The notes: generated by a model from the letters alone, not told the origin. A stretch of 64,000 nucleotides of DNA from Psychrobacillus soli (GCF_006861775.1 NZ_VDGG01000001.1:1-64000), one strand, 5' to 3'. Counted from the stretch's first letter, positions 26,148 to 35,950 are shown. Translations and numbers: made by a program.

Positions 26148-27392
26148 CTAAATTTTCGAATCCATCTTAGAATAATGAATTACAATTTTCTCCAATACAT
26201 CGATACCTATTAATATATCATCATGATCTGTATACTCATCTGGATGGTGACTAAGACCATTTACAGATGGAACAAAGATAAGTCCAGTAGGGCATAGCTT
26301 TACCATGTTCATCGCATCATGGCCCGCTCCACTTGGCATTGTTTTAAATGGTATATCCTGTTCCTTACAAATCATTTCCATTGTATTAGTAATTTCAGTA
26401 GACAGTAATACTGGTTCCTCGGAGATTATTTCTTGACTAAGGATTTCTAACTGCCTGTTTCTTTTCACTAATTCAATCGTTTGATTTAGATGATCTAACA
26501 CGCGCTGTCGTGATTCTAATGAGGTCCCTCTAATGTCAACTTTGATTTCTACTTCTCCTGGCACTACATTCATCGCACCAGCTTGAATATCTAAAACACC
26601 AACAGTAGCAACTGTTCCGTATTTTTGTTCATTTATTGCTATTTTTTCAAGCTCCAAGGCTATTTGGGATGCACCAAGAAGCGCATCATTTCGCATATTC
26701 ATTGGTGTTGTACCAGAATGTGAAGGGGTTCCTATTATTCTTATAGAAAATCTAACCGGAGCCGCTATTCCAGTAACAATACCAATCTTTTTATTTTCGT
26801 TCTCTAATACTGGACCTTGCTCTATATGTAATTCAAAAAAAGCCTTGATATCCTCGTCTGTCCTACTTGCATGCTCAATACTGTCAATTTCAAGTGCACA
26901 TAAAGAAAGTGCCTCTTCCAATGTAACTCCATTATGGTCTTTTAAGTGCCTAACTTTATCCTTATCAAATGTCCCGGCCATCGCCTTGCTTCCTAAAGTG
27001 GATACACCGAACCTAGAAGACTCCTCACAGGCAAATGAAATAATTTCAATTGGATGATCTGTTTCGATTCCTTTTTCATTCAGTCGCTTAATAACTTCCA
27101 ATGCAGCAGTAACTCCGACTACCCCGTCATACTTTCCGCCTTGATAAACAGTATCCAAATGAGATCCCATTAATACAGGTGGAAGCCCCTTTATTCTGCC
27201 TTCTCTTCTCCCGATTGCGTTTCCACATGGATCTATTCGGATATCTAATCCTTCATCTTTACACATTCGCATAAACGCTTGTGTACATGCCTGTTCTTCA
27301 TTTGTATAGGCAACTCTTGTCATTCCTTTAACGCCTGAATTATATTGATTGATTTTATTAAAAAGTATTTGATATCTTTCTTTACTATTCAT
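26148..27392 (-). CDS. M20 family Zn-dependent amidohydrolase (allantoate/N-carbamoyl amino acid hydrolase type)
   Basis: A 414-residue hydrolase of the hydantoinase/carbamoylase family. It shows metal-binding GSHLDTV, GKYDGVVG, CEESSRFG, HIEQGPVL, the lid-domain residues SGTTPMNMRNDA, SGAGHDA, and a terminal HHPDEYT. The group removes ureido or carbamoyl groups from allantoate, ureidoglycolate or N-carbamoyl amino acids. It differs clearly from the AllC-like gene at 35951, so it may act on ureidoglycolate or another N-carbamoyl compound. It is the last gene of the leftward ureide cluster, separated from carbamate kinase by about 420 bases. Confidence 0.85.
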   Translation of the reverse strand: MNSKERYQILFNKINQYNSGVKGMTRVAYTNEEQACTQAFMRMCKDEGLDIRIDPCGNAIGRREGRIKGLPPVLMGSHLDTVYQGGKYDGVVGVTAALEVIKRLNEKGIETDHPIEIISFACEESSRFGVSTLGSKAMAGTFDKDKVRHLKDHNGVTLEEALSLCALEIDSIEHASRTDEDIKAFFELHIEQGPVLENENKKIGIVTGIAAPVRFSIRIIGTPSHSGTTPMNMRNDALLGASQIALELEKIAINEQKYGTVATVGVLDIQAGAMNVVPGEVEIKVDIRGTSLESRQRVLDHLNQTIELVKRNRQLEILSQEIISEEPVLLSTEITNTMEMICKEQDIPFKTMPSGAGHDAMNMVKLCPTGLIFVPSVNGLSHHPDEYTDHDDILIGIDVLEKIVIHYSKMDSKI

Positions 27393-27599
27393 AGAGATAT
27401 CTCCTGTCTCATCGTCGTAGTTACTACTTATTATAAATCTTCAGGGTATTTCAGTCACTAATAATGTAAGTATTAAAAAAACTAATCATACTGCTTATTG
27501 CAATTATGTACTAGATGAAAAGATAATACGAGGACTTTATGTGCAAAAATAAAAATACTGCCTACCGCTACATTCTGTATAGAAAGTAGTGATAGACAG

Positions 27600-27795
27600 A
27601 CTAAATATATCTTCATTCAGCAGAAGACTCCCACCACTATAGGTGGCGAGATGAATGCGGTTTTGTTTTCCTGTTCAGGGGGTGTTCAAACTCCGGCTGA
27701 ACGAAGATAAAGCCTCCGGCGGATGTCACAGATTTTTTAGAGGAGCTTTTCCAGCGAGCTCGAAAAAATCTGGACGCAATTACGCCGAGGCGTAA
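27600..27795. repeat. structured noncoding element with three palindromes
   Basis: Within the 417-base gap 27393-27809 lie several consecutive inverted repeats: a CCCACCACTATAGGTGG hairpin, GTTCAG..CTGAAC, an arm pair CAGATTTTTT/AAAAAATCTG enclosing GAGCT/AGCTC, and a perfect CAATTACGCC/GGCGTAATTG palindrome. No coding frame is present. It resembles a dispersed intergenic repeat or a mobile-element end, possibly of the IS200/IS605 kind. No second copy was found in the window, so the identity is open. Confidence 0.45.
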
Positions 27796-27809
27796 TTGAT
27801 ATATTGAAC

Positions 27810-28745
27810 TTACATTACAACACGTGTACCAGTTTTTCCTGCAATTGCATCTTCCAGTTTATCAATCGAAGTAATGATTACGTTCTTTCCGCCTTTTTGA
27901 AGGAATAGAATCGCTGCTTCAATTTTTGGTCCCATGCTTCCTTTAGGGAATTGACCTTCATCCAAATAACGAAGTGCATCTTCAATCGTCATTTCTAATA
28001 GATTTTCTTGGTTTGGTTTACCGAAATTAATCGCTACTTGTTCAACACCAGTTAAGATGAATAAATAATCAGCGCTAATATCAGCTGCAAGTAATGCACT
28101 TGCGAAGTCTTTATCGATTACAGCTTCGATGCCTTCGATTTTCCCGTTATTTTCAATTACAGGAATTCCACCACCACCAGTGGAAATAACAGAAATACCG
28201 TTGTTAAGCAATGTTTCAATTGCTTCTTTTTCGACGATTCTAACTGGTTTTGGAGATGCAACAACACGTCTATATCCACGACCTGCATCTTCAACAAATG
28301 TTAAGTTTGACTCTGCAACAATTTTCTCCATATCTTCTTTAGAGTAGAATGGTCCAATTGGTTTTGTTGGACTTTGGAAAGCAGGATCATCACTTGAAAC
28401 AACTGATTGAGTTACAACTGTAGCAATTGTTTTATTGATATTACGTTCTGCCATTTTATTTTTAAAAGTTTGTTGGATTAAATATCCTAAGTTACCTTGC
28501 GTTTCAGCACCATATACATCTAAAGGATACTCGGGAATTACAGATTTAGCCATTTCTCCTCTTATTAGCGTATTACCAACTTGTGGACCATTTCCGTGAG
28601 TGATCACAACTGTATGGCCTTGCTCCATTAATGCAAGAACTGGCTCCGAGCTTTCCATAATATTTTGTCGTTGTTCTTCAATCGTACCTACTTGACCTTC
28701 TTTAATGATTGCGTTTCCGCCAATCGCTAGAACGACTTTACTCAT
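27810..28745 (-). CDS. allK: carbamate kinase
   Basis: A 311-residue carbamate kinase of the amino-acid-kinase fold: VVLAIGGNAI, THGNGPQVG, STGGGGIPV, VIDKDFASALLA, and the C-terminal GSMGPKIEAA. It transfers phosphate from carbamoyl phosphate to ADP, giving ATP, ammonia and CO2. The ATG at 28745 is chosen because GGAGAG lies 7 bases upstream and overlaps a possible earlier TTG. Placement after the FdrA/AllG/AllH genes matches the last, energy-yielding step of anaerobic allantoin use. Confidence 0.95.
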   Translation of the reverse strand: MSKVVLAIGGNAIIKEGQVGTIEEQRQNIMESSEPVLALMEQGHTVVITHGNGPQVGNTLIRGEMAKSVIPEYPLDVYGAETQGNLGYLIQQTFKNKMAERNINKTIATVVTQSVVSSDDPAFQSPTKPIGPFYSKEDMEKIVAESNLTFVEDAGRGYRRVVASPKPVRIVEKEAIETLLNNGISVISTGGGGIPVIENNGKIEGIEAVIDKDFASALLAADISADYLFILTGVEQVAINFGKPNQENLLEMTIEDALRYLDEGQFPKGSMGPKIEAAILFLQKGGKNVIITSIDKLEDAIAGKTGTRVVM

Positions 28746-28781
28746 ATAAACACTCTCCAACTTCTTAATTTATTTCAATTG

Positions 28782-29675
28782 CTATTTTAGTTTCTTAAAA
28801 GTAAGCATTCCAAGCAGAATACCTAATATCGTATCCAAACCTGAACTATGTCCAACTCCAATTAAGTCGTGAAAGACTTTCTCAAAATTAGTAGCATCCC
28901 CGTCTGCAAGTGCATTGACCATATTGGAAACAGTGGAGCTAAATTCCTGTTTAAGTGCATACCGTAAATATTCTCTTGCCACATCGGTAGTAATCGATTC
29001 GCCTTCAATCAGTTCGGAAACTTTTTCATAAAAGCTAGCGGAAAGAAAATGGGAAACGGCATCAAAAGCAAGTAGCCCGACAATCATATCATCTCCCGAA
29101 GGAGTTAAGCCTTGTCCTCTACCGAGAAAGTATCTAAGAACTTTCTCTATTAAACCTTCATCGCGCGACTCAGCTGCTTCCATCAACATGATCAAATAGC
29201 TTTCTGCACCAAGCCAGTTTTGTTCGTCAGATGCATAATACTTCTTTAAAAATTCTTTCAAAGAAATATCCAATCCAGTTCTGTCTTCTATTTCAATTAA
29301 CTGCAAACAAAATCGTTCCAAACTATCTTTAAAAATAGTGTCACTTTTTAATGTAGTTAATTGATTTTTAAAACTTTTGCCTTTTTCAATACTGATGGTT
29401 ACACCTGGTAACTCAATGGAGTTTGTACTTCCATTCCAAGTAACTGAATCTCCATTATTTACAGAGGAAACGGCAGTAAAAGTATTTTCTTCTCGTAAAT
29501 GAATTCCAAATGGCAGAAGACCGTTCTTCTTATTCCCAATAAATATAAGAGAATCGCCCATTTTAATGTTAAATCCATTAGCAAAGCGGCTATGAACGTG
29601 TCCATTTTCCTTTTGATAAAGAAGGAGAGGAACTAGATAACTATAGTCCTCTCCAAAAAGAGTGCAATTATACAT
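28782..29675 (-). CDS. allH: DUF2877 protein, oxamate carbamoyltransferase subunit AllH
   Basis: A 297-residue DUF2877 protein. The conserved block is FLGRGQGLTPSGDDMIVGLLAF near residue 190, and GVGHSSGLDTILGILLG lies at the C-terminus. E. coli YlbF (AllH) of the same family is needed with FdrA (AllF) and YlbE (AllG) for oxamate carbamoyltransferase activity. The start codon directly follows the allG stop (TAAATG), so translation is coupled. Assignment rests on family plus order. Confidence 0.85.
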   Translation of the reverse strand: MYNCTLFGEDYSYLVPLLLYQKENGHVHSRFANGFNIKMGDSLIFIGNKKNGLLPFGIHLREENTFTAVSSVNNGDSVTWNGSTNSIELPGVTISIEKGKSFKNQLTTLKSDTIFKDSLERFCLQLIEIEDRTGLDISLKEFLKKYYASDEQNWLGAESYLIMLMEAAESRDEGLIEKVLRYFLGRGQGLTPSGDDMIVGLLAFDAVSHFLSASFYEKVSELIEGESITTDVAREYLRYALKQEFSSTVSNMVNALADGDATNFEKVFHDLIGVGHSSGLDTILGILLGMLTFKKLK

Positions 29676-30950
29676 TTATTGTGGGTCGATTAGACCAAGT
29701 TTTACAGCGTATGCATCAATCGCTTTTTCAAAGCAAGCTATTGGAGCGCGAACTGTACCTGCACCAATTTGGCCCACTCCTGCTTCTCTATGTGCAATAC
29801 CAGTGTTGATAATTGGTTCGATTCCAGTTTCAACAACTTTTCTTGCGTCAATTCCTAGGGCAGAACCTTTGAAGTCCCAAGTTGGAATAGAGAAGTTAGG
29901 GTTATGATCGATACAAATTTCCATCATATCATTACTTGTAGTAACTGCATCTTCCATACCACCAGCACCTACGAAGCGTGTAACACCAGGAGCTGCGATC
30001 ATAGCGAATCCACCTACACCGTATGTTTCAGTAATAGCACTGTCACCCATATCAGGACAAGCCATGTCTTGATCGTATCCTGTGAAGAATAACCCTTGAG
30101 GTGTATTAACTGGTGCTGTAAACCATTGGTCGCCCATACCAGCAATACGGATTCCAAATTCATGACCGTTACGGCACATTGCTGTTACAACAGTACCATG
30201 TTGGATTTCACGTGCTGTATCCATTACTGCTTTAGTAGTTGCCATCGCAATATTTAAGAAGAATTGGTCTGTATCAGCTAAGAATTGGATAACGTCTTGC
30301 TTATCTTTATCATCTACATCTGTTTGTAAAATGTATGGAACGATGTCTTTTAAGAAAATAAGTGAACCAGCAATATTACGTTGGTGGAACTCATCACCCA
30401 TTGTAATTGCTTTTGCCATCGCAACGTTTACGTTTAATCCATCGCCTTTTACTTTAAGCGCTTTAGAAATAACAGGTCCAAGTACATCTCTGAACCATCC
30501 AAGACGGTTAATTACATCTTCAGAGTAGGCACCAAAACGTAGAACTGCACCAATACCTTCATTCATTGTGCAATATGCTTGGTTTCCGCCATCACGATTT
30601 TCTACAACAAGAACTGGCATGCTTCCAGATGTAATTCCACCCATTGGACCAACCGCGTTCACATGGTGACAAGGAATGAATTTGATTTCTCCATTTTCAA
30701 GCATCTTGAATGCTTCATCAGCGTTAGATGCCCATCCTTCAAATAATGTAGCTCCTACACAAGATCCTTGCATCGGGCTTGTCATGTTCTCCCATTTAAT
30801 AGGTGGTCCTGCATGAAGTAATACTTTTTCATTTAATTCTTTAATAACAGATTTCGCTGGAACAACATCCACTAAAAATGGTGCACCTGATACAACTTTA
30901 TCGATAACGGCTCTGTTTGCTTCATCAATTGTTTTAAATTGTCCGTACAT
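29676..30950 (-). CDS. allG: DUF1116 protein, oxamate carbamoyltransferase subunit AllG
   Basis: A 424-residue DUF1116 (YlbE-like) protein, including GPPIKWENMTSPMQGSCVGA, HVNAVGPMGGITSGSMPV, MNEGIGAVLRFGAY and NGHEFGIRIAG. Together with FdrA and AllH it should carry out phosphorolysis of oxalurate to oxamate and carbamoyl phosphate. AGGAGG precedes the ATG. It lies 68 bases after fdrA and is coupled to allH. Confidence 0.88.
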   Translation of the reverse strand: MYGQFKTIDEANRAVIDKVVSGAPFLVDVVPAKSVIKELNEKVLLHAGPPIKWENMTSPMQGSCVGATLFEGWASNADEAFKMLENGEIKFIPCHHVNAVGPMGGITSGSMPVLVVENRDGGNQAYCTMNEGIGAVLRFGAYSEDVINRLGWFRDVLGPVISKALKVKGDGLNVNVAMAKAITMGDEFHQRNIAGSLIFLKDIVPYILQTDVDDKDKQDVIQFLADTDQFFLNIAMATTKAVMDTAREIQHGTVVTAMCRNGHEFGIRIAGMGDQWFTAPVNTPQGLFFTGYDQDMACPDMGDSAITETYGVGGFAMIAAPGVTRFVGAGGMEDAVTTSNDMMEICIDHNPNFSIPTWDFKGSALGIDARKVVETGIEPIINTGIAHREAGVGQIGAGTVRAPIACFEKAIDAYAVKLGLIDPQ

Positions 30951-31018
30951 TATGCTTCCTCCTAAAAATTCATAAGTCGTGTATTTCTACGACCTGAAGT
31001 TTAAATAAATTCTTTTGA

Positions 31019-32764
31019 TTAACGAAGTACACTTAAAACTTGACGCAATCTTGGGTTGCCGCCAGCAACTGGACGCCAGTCATACTGAACAACTCTTCCG
31101 CCGTTAGCAGTAATTGCTTCTGTGAATTTCTTTAATCCAACGTTAACTACGTTTGGTTTTTCAGTTAATAATTTTTGGATAGCTTCTGAAACAGAAATTT
31201 CAACTGTTGCAGTTTCTTTTGCAGGTACTACTTCTTTTTGTACTTCTTCGATTTGAATATCAAGCATAGCTAATGCAGTAAGAACTGCTTGGTTATTGCT
31301 ATCGCGTAAAATAACTCCAGCTTCTGCTAATTTTGCTTTTTGCTCATCAAGGCCTTGTGGGTCTTGGTCAGTACCACATACAGATGCTACGAAGTAAATG
31401 TCTTTACCTTTTGCTTGTGATTCTTTTTGGATTTTTTCGATGCCAGGGATAAGTGCGCCCGCCATATCTTCATGAGAACCATATCCAAGAACAAGGTCAA
31501 ATAGGATAATTGCAGTTGACTCATCTTGTGCTGCTTTTTGGAAGTATTGAATTCTTGTATCTGGGTCGATCATTGGGTGTGGTTTACCTTGTGTATAAAT
31601 ATCATCACCAAGGTCGATCACTTCAAATCCATTTGCATTTAGAAGGTATCCTTCCGCGTGGGCACCAGAATTATCATAGTTAAGACCACTACTAATTAAA
31701 GTAGCTGCTTCGTAACCTAATGTACCGCCTGAGTATAGACCTTTAATTGTTTTTTGCTCCGGCTTCAAGTTTACAGCAGGTACTTCACCTTGTAAGCTGT
31801 TGTAATTTGACTTAATAGGGTTACCTTTCACAAGATCAACAGCAATCGCAGCTGTTTCTTCAAGTGTATTAGCATAATAAACATTGCCTTCATGGTTATG
31901 TGGCTCTTCCCCAAGGAAAATTGCAACAACTGGTTTCGAAATGCTTTGAAGTAATTGAACAACCTCGTCGCGAACTTCTTTAGCAGGTGGCTTAGAGATC
32001 AATGTGATAACTTCTGTTTGGCTATGTTGTGCCAATGCTTTAATACCATCTAACATTGTAATCGCACCGATTTTATCATTTAGGTCACGACCACCAGTAC
32101 CGATTGCATGACTAACACCAGCGCCTAAACGGTCGATTTCAGTTGTAACTTCTTGAATTCCAGTACCAGAAGCTCCGATTACACCAATTTTTCCAGTTTT
32201 CATAACGTTAGCAAATGCTAGAGGCACGCCAGAAACTACTGCTGTACCACAGTCAGGACCCATTACAAGAAGACCTTTTTCATGTGCTTTTTCTTTAATA
32301 CGACGCTCATCTTCAACCGTTACATTGTCACTGAAAATAAGAACGTGCATATCTCTATCAAGTGCTTTTTCAGCTTCTTCCGCTGCATATTGACCTGGTG
32401 TAGAAATAATTGCTAGATTCGCACCCGGTAATGCATTTGTCGCTTTATCCCAAGAACGAACAGTTTCGAAAGCTTCTTTACCGCTTGCGATTGCTTGGTT
32501 GTTTAAATAGTTGTCTGTTTCATCAAGAACTTCTTGGATTTTCTCTTCTGAGTCAGTATCAACAACGATACACATATCATTAGAAGCAGCACCTTCAAGT
32601 TCATCTGTGTATAATCCAGCAGCCTTTAAAATATCTTTATTAGACGGAGTTCCCATCATAATTTGAACTTTGTTAATGCCTTCCATTGTGGAGATTTTAT
32701 TCGTAAGAAGCATTAAATTAACTGAATCCTGATAGGAATTCTGTTTTACAATTGTATAAAGCAT
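31019..32764 (-). CDS. fdrA: FdrA family protein, oxamate carbamoyltransferase subunit AllF
   Basis: A protein of about 581 residues of the FdrA family, related to the succinyl-CoA synthetase alpha chain. The nucleotide-type loop IGVIGASGTGIQEVTTEIDRLG, SHAIGTGGRDLND, YSGGTLGYEAATLI and GYGSHEDMAGALIPGI are visible. The ATG at 32764 is preferred over a GTG four codons upstream because GAGGTG overlaps that GTG. It opens the fdrA-allG-allH-carbamate kinase set, probably one transcript. Confidence 0.92.
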   Translation of the reverse strand: MLYTIVKQNSYQDSVNLMLLTNKISTMEGINKVQIMMGTPSNKDILKAAGLYTDELEGAASNDMCIVVDTDSEEKIQEVLDETDNYLNNQAIASGKEAFETVRSWDKATNALPGANLAIISTPGQYAAEEAEKALDRDMHVLIFSDNVTVEDERRIKEKAHEKGLLVMGPDCGTAVVSGVPLAFANVMKTGKIGVIGASGTGIQEVTTEIDRLGAGVSHAIGTGGRDLNDKIGAITMLDGIKALAQHSQTEVITLISKPPAKEVRDEVVQLLQSISKPVVAIFLGEEPHNHEGNVYYANTLEETAAIAVDLVKGNPIKSNYNSLQGEVPAVNLKPEQKTIKGLYSGGTLGYEAATLISSGLNYDNSGAHAEGYLLNANGFEVIDLGDDIYTQGKPHPMIDPDTRIQYFQKAAQDESTAIILFDLVLGYGSHEDMAGALIPGIEKIQKESQAKGKDIYFVASVCGTDQDPQGLDEQKAKLAEAGVILRDSNNQAVLTALAMLDIQIEEVQKEVVPAKETATVEISVSEAIQKLLTEKPNVVNVGLKKFTEAITANGGRVVQYDWRPVAGGNPRLRQVLSVLR

Positions 32765-32907
32765 GTTTGAATGCACCTCTTCTTCTTTTTTATACTTACC
32801 TAAGAATGACTTCTACAATTACTACATTCGTAAGTAATTGAAATATTGCAATGCATACAAATAAAAATCCCAAAAATTATATTGGTATATTTATTGTATT
32901 CCATTCA

Positions 32908-32939
32908 AGAAGGGCGACTATCTTTTAAGCCGCCCTTCT
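32908..32939 (-). terminator. hairpin terminator between allD and fdrA
   Basis: A GC-rich stem AGAAGGGCG/CGCCCTTCT lies between the allD stop and the fdrA start. The T-tract on the minus strand is short, so termination may be partial. Confidence 0.55.
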
Positions 32940-32955
32940 GTACAGCGTTTTACTA

Positions 32956-34005
32956 TTATTTTGCAAATGGGCTTTTATGATCATAAGCATTATTATGAAC
33001 AACATCTGAAATCAAATACTCATAAATATCATCGACAATTTCAATGCCGTCTCTTTCATATGCTTCTTCTCTTTCAGCACTTCTTTGTCCTGGATAGTAA
33101 ACTTGGTTATATCCTGGAGCTGGTTTGATTTCGTTCAAATCTTGCATTGTTTGAGATATAGCTTCTTTAAAAGAACCTAGTCCAGCAAAGAATTCTGGAT
33201 TAATAACGATGTGAAGTTGCCCTAGATTACGACCTTCAGTTAAATCATGGTACATAGAGGATACTTTGTTTCCAAATGGTAGACCTAACAGAATACCGGA
33301 AAGCACGTCAACCATCATCATTAGTCCATATCCCTTTGGTCCAGCAATTGGCATTAAAGCATTTACTTTAAATGGATCTGTCGTTGATTCCCCGTTGCTA
33401 TCAACAGCCCATGTATCAGGAATTGGTTCGTTCTTCGATCTTGCATGAAGGACTTTCCCCCATGCCTGTACAGTAGTCGCCATATCAAAAGTAATATGTT
33501 TACCGTCTTTTCCTGGTGCAGCAAACGCAAGTGGATTCGTTCCATAATAAGGTTCTGCTCCACCAAATGGAACAACCATTGGGTCGGACTGACATACGGA
33601 AATACCAACTAAATCGGCATCAGCTGCTTGCTGAACAAAATAAGAAAGCGCACCGCTATGACCAATTCTTCTTACACCTACTACGGCAATTCCATTTTCC
33701 TTGGCCATTTTAATCGCTTCATCCATAGCTAATTTTGCCCCAACGTGTCCAACGCCATTATCACCGTCAAATATTGCTGAACAAGGACCTGTTTTTTCAA
33801 ATTTAAAATCCGGGTTGTTATTAAGTCCACCTTTAGCAATACGTTCAGCATAATACTCAACACGCATTGCTCCATGAGAATGAACGCCTCTTGCATCAGC
33901 ATGAACAAGTACATCCGCAACTCCAGAAGCATGATCTTCTGTTAAACCAGCCTTATGAAGCTTTTTAGAAATTAACTCATGCAATTGCTCTTTTGATAAT
34001 CTCAT
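32956..34005 (-). CDS. allD: ureidoglycolate dehydrogenase, copy 1
   Basis: A 349-residue NAD(P)-dependent enzyme of the malate/lactate dehydrogenase type 2 family. It resembles E. coli AllD throughout: ADARGVHSHGAMRVEYYAERIAKGG, the catalytic His116 in IGHSGALSYF, CQSDPMVVPFGGAEPYYGTNP and GPKGYGLMMMVDVLSG. It oxidises (S)-ureidoglycolate to oxalurate. ATG follows AAGGGG. It lies 47 bases after a near-identical paralogue. Confidence 0.93.
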   Translation of the reverse strand: MRLSKEQLHELISKKLHKAGLTEDHASGVADVLVHADARGVHSHGAMRVEYYAERIAKGGLNNNPDFKFEKTGPCSAIFDGDNGVGHVGAKLAMDEAIKMAKENGIAVVGVRRIGHSGALSYFVQQAADADLVGISVCQSDPMVVPFGGAEPYYGTNPLAFAAPGKDGKHITFDMATTVQAWGKVLHARSKNEPIPDTWAVDSNGESTTDPFKVNALMPIAGPKGYGLMMMVDVLSGILLGLPFGNKVSSMYHDLTEGRNLGQLHIVINPEFFAGLGSFKEAISQTMQDLNEIKPAPGYNQVYYPGQRSAEREEAYERDGIEIVDDIYEYLISDVVHNNAYDHKSPFAK

Positions 34006-34052
34006 CCCATATCGCCCCTTAAATTTGTCTTTGCCTATTTGCGCTAAAAAAA

Positions 34053-35105
34053 TTACTTAGCGAATGGATCTTTATGATCATATTGATTGTTATGGACCAC
34101 ATCAGAACGTAAGTACTCTAAAATATCATCTACAATTTCAATACCATTTTCCTTATATTCTTCAATTACAACGTCATTATTTTGACCAGGATATAAAACC
34201 TTTTGGAAGCCTGGCGCAGGTTTAATGTTGTTTAAGTCATCCATTGATTGCGAAATATCGTTCTTGAATTGGTTAATGGCACCGAAGAATTCCGGGTTAA
34301 TAACAATATGAAGTTGACCTAATTTACGGTATGCAGTTAAATCTTCGTACATGGAAGATACTTTGTTTCCGAATGGAAGTCCCAGTAAAACACCAGATAA
34401 GACGTCAATCATCATCATAAGTCCATAACCTTTTGGTCCTGAAATTGGCAATAGTGCGTTCACACTAAAAGGATCTGTTGTTGGTTCACCGTTTTTATCT
34501 ACTGCCCATGTATCAGGAATAGATTCGTTCTTTGATCTTGCATGCAAAATTTTTCCCCAAGCTTGAACTGTTGTTGCCATATCTAAAGTCATGTGTTTCC
34601 CATCTTCAGTACTTGGTGCAGCAAAAGCAATTGGGTTCGTGCCGTAATAAGGCTCTGCGCCTCCAAATGGAACAACCATCGGATCGGATTGGCAAACTGT
34701 AAGCCCAACCAAACCTTCTTGTGCCGCTTGATGAGTAAAGTAAGAAATTGCACCACTATGTGACATATCTCTTACTCCAACAATAGCAATACCATTTTCT
34801 TTTGCCATTTTAATGGACTCATCCATTGCTAATTTAGCAGCTGTATGTCCGTTTCCGCCATCAGCATGGAAAATCCCTGAACAAGGTCCTGTTTTTTCAA
34901 ATCTAAAGTCAGGATTTGTATTAATCCCTCCCTTAGCAATTCTTTCAGCATAATATTCTACACGCATGGCACCATGGGAATGAATTCCACGTTCATCCGC
35001 AAATACTAGGACATCTGCTGCTTGTTCTGCATGCTCTTCTTTAAGTCCAGCCTTATTTAGCTTTGTTTTGATTAGACTTTTTAAGTCATCTCTTGTAATT
35101 CTCAT
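34053..35105 (-). CDS. allD: ureidoglycolate dehydrogenase, copy 2
   Basis: A 350-residue AllD with the same landmarks as the neighbour: SHGAMRVEYYAERIAKGG, catalytic His in MSHSGAISYF, SDPMVVPFGGAEPYYGTNP and GPKGYGLMMMIDVLSGVLLG. It has RDMSHSG where the neighbour has RRIGHSG, so both keep the key His but vary next to it. The ATG at 35105 has GAGGTG six bases upstream; a GTG three codons earlier overlaps that site. It is first of the tandem pair, 24 bases after allE. Confidence 0.93.
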   Translation of the reverse strand: MRITRDDLKSLIKTKLNKAGLKEEHAEQAADVLVFADERGIHSHGAMRVEYYAERIAKGGINTNPDFRFEKTGPCSGIFHADGGNGHTAAKLAMDESIKMAKENGIAIVGVRDMSHSGAISYFTHQAAQEGLVGLTVCQSDPMVVPFGGAEPYYGTNPIAFAAPSTEDGKHMTLDMATTVQAWGKILHARSKNESIPDTWAVDKNGEPTTDPFSVNALLPISGPKGYGLMMMIDVLSGVLLGLPFGNKVSSMYEDLTAYRKLGQLHIVINPEFFGAINQFKNDISQSMDDLNNIKPAPGFQKVLYPGQNNDVVIEEYKENGIEIVDDILEYLRSDVVHNNQYDHKDPFAK

Positions 35106-35129
35106 ATTTGACACCTCATAAATTCCAAA

Positions 35130-35894
35130 TTATAGTTCTGGGTCTCGATTACAGTCTTTAGAATAAACATAAGTCAATGGTTCTCTTCCAACGGCATAAG
35201 CTGCTTGATGAACATATGGCGCCATAAAAATGTAATCGTCTTTTTTAACTGGAATCCATTCATTGTCTAGGTTATACATACCTTCTCCAGATAACAGATA
35301 TGCACCATGCCCTTGATAATGGGTTTCAACAAATGGGTGGCTAGCTGCCGGGTCAAACGAAAGAATGTGGAAGTTCATATCAAAAGCATGATCTAATGGT
35401 AAAAGATCTTTAAGATGAACGTTGTGCATATCATCATAATCCATATACTCGATAGCATTCGCATGTCCTGAAACGACCCAAGGCTTCTGTCCTTCTAATG
35501 GGTTGTGTTTTTGTTTGTAAAGGAATAAACGAGAATCACCTGATTCCATATTCTCTAAATACATTGTTACGCCTGGTGGGCAATATAAATAGCCGCTTTC
35601 TTCTAGGATGTATTCCTTGTCATCCGCTTTAGCTTTCACTTTTCCACTAATAACGTAAACAAAGCATTGTACATCTTCTTCACCACAGTAACCTTGGCTG
35701 TTCTTTCCACCTTCATGCATTGTGATAATATAGTCGACAAAGCTTGCACCAAGTTTCGGTGAACCTAAGATGGAAATTCTACAATTTTCAAATCCAGGGA
35801 TAACATTATTTACTAACCCCTCTGGTGCAATTAGAGCATATTGACCTGGTTTAATAATTGATCTGCTTGAAAGTAAGTCTTTAGGATAACCCAT
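35130..35894 (-). CDS. allE: (S)-ureidoglycine aminohydrolase
   Basis: A 254-residue bicupin protein matching AllE/YlbA: YALIAPEGLVNNVIPGFENC, an N-terminal cupin with GYLYCPPG, and a C-terminal cupin with HPFVETHYQGHGAYLLSGEGMY whose His, Glu and Gln are the usual manganese ligands. It deaminates (S)-ureidoglycine made by AllC to (S)-ureidoglycolate, the substrate of AllD. ATG follows AGGAGA. Its position between allC and allD follows the pathway order. Confidence 0.93.
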   Translation of the reverse strand: MGYPKDLLSSRSIIKPGQYALIAPEGLVNNVIPGFENCRISILGSPKLGASFVDYIITMHEGGKNSQGYCGEEDVQCFVYVISGKVKAKADDKEYILEESGYLYCPPGVTMYLENMESGDSRLFLYKQKHNPLEGQKPWVVSGHANAIEYMDYDDMHNVHLKDLLPLDHAFDMNFHILSFDPAASHPFVETHYQGHGAYLLSGEGMYNLDNEWIPVKKDDYIFMAPYVHQAAYAVGREPLTYVYSKDCNRDPEL

Positions 35895-35950
35895 TGTTAC
35901 ATTCTCCTTTGTTTGCCTGTATTTTTTATTTGTACATCGAATTCACAGCG

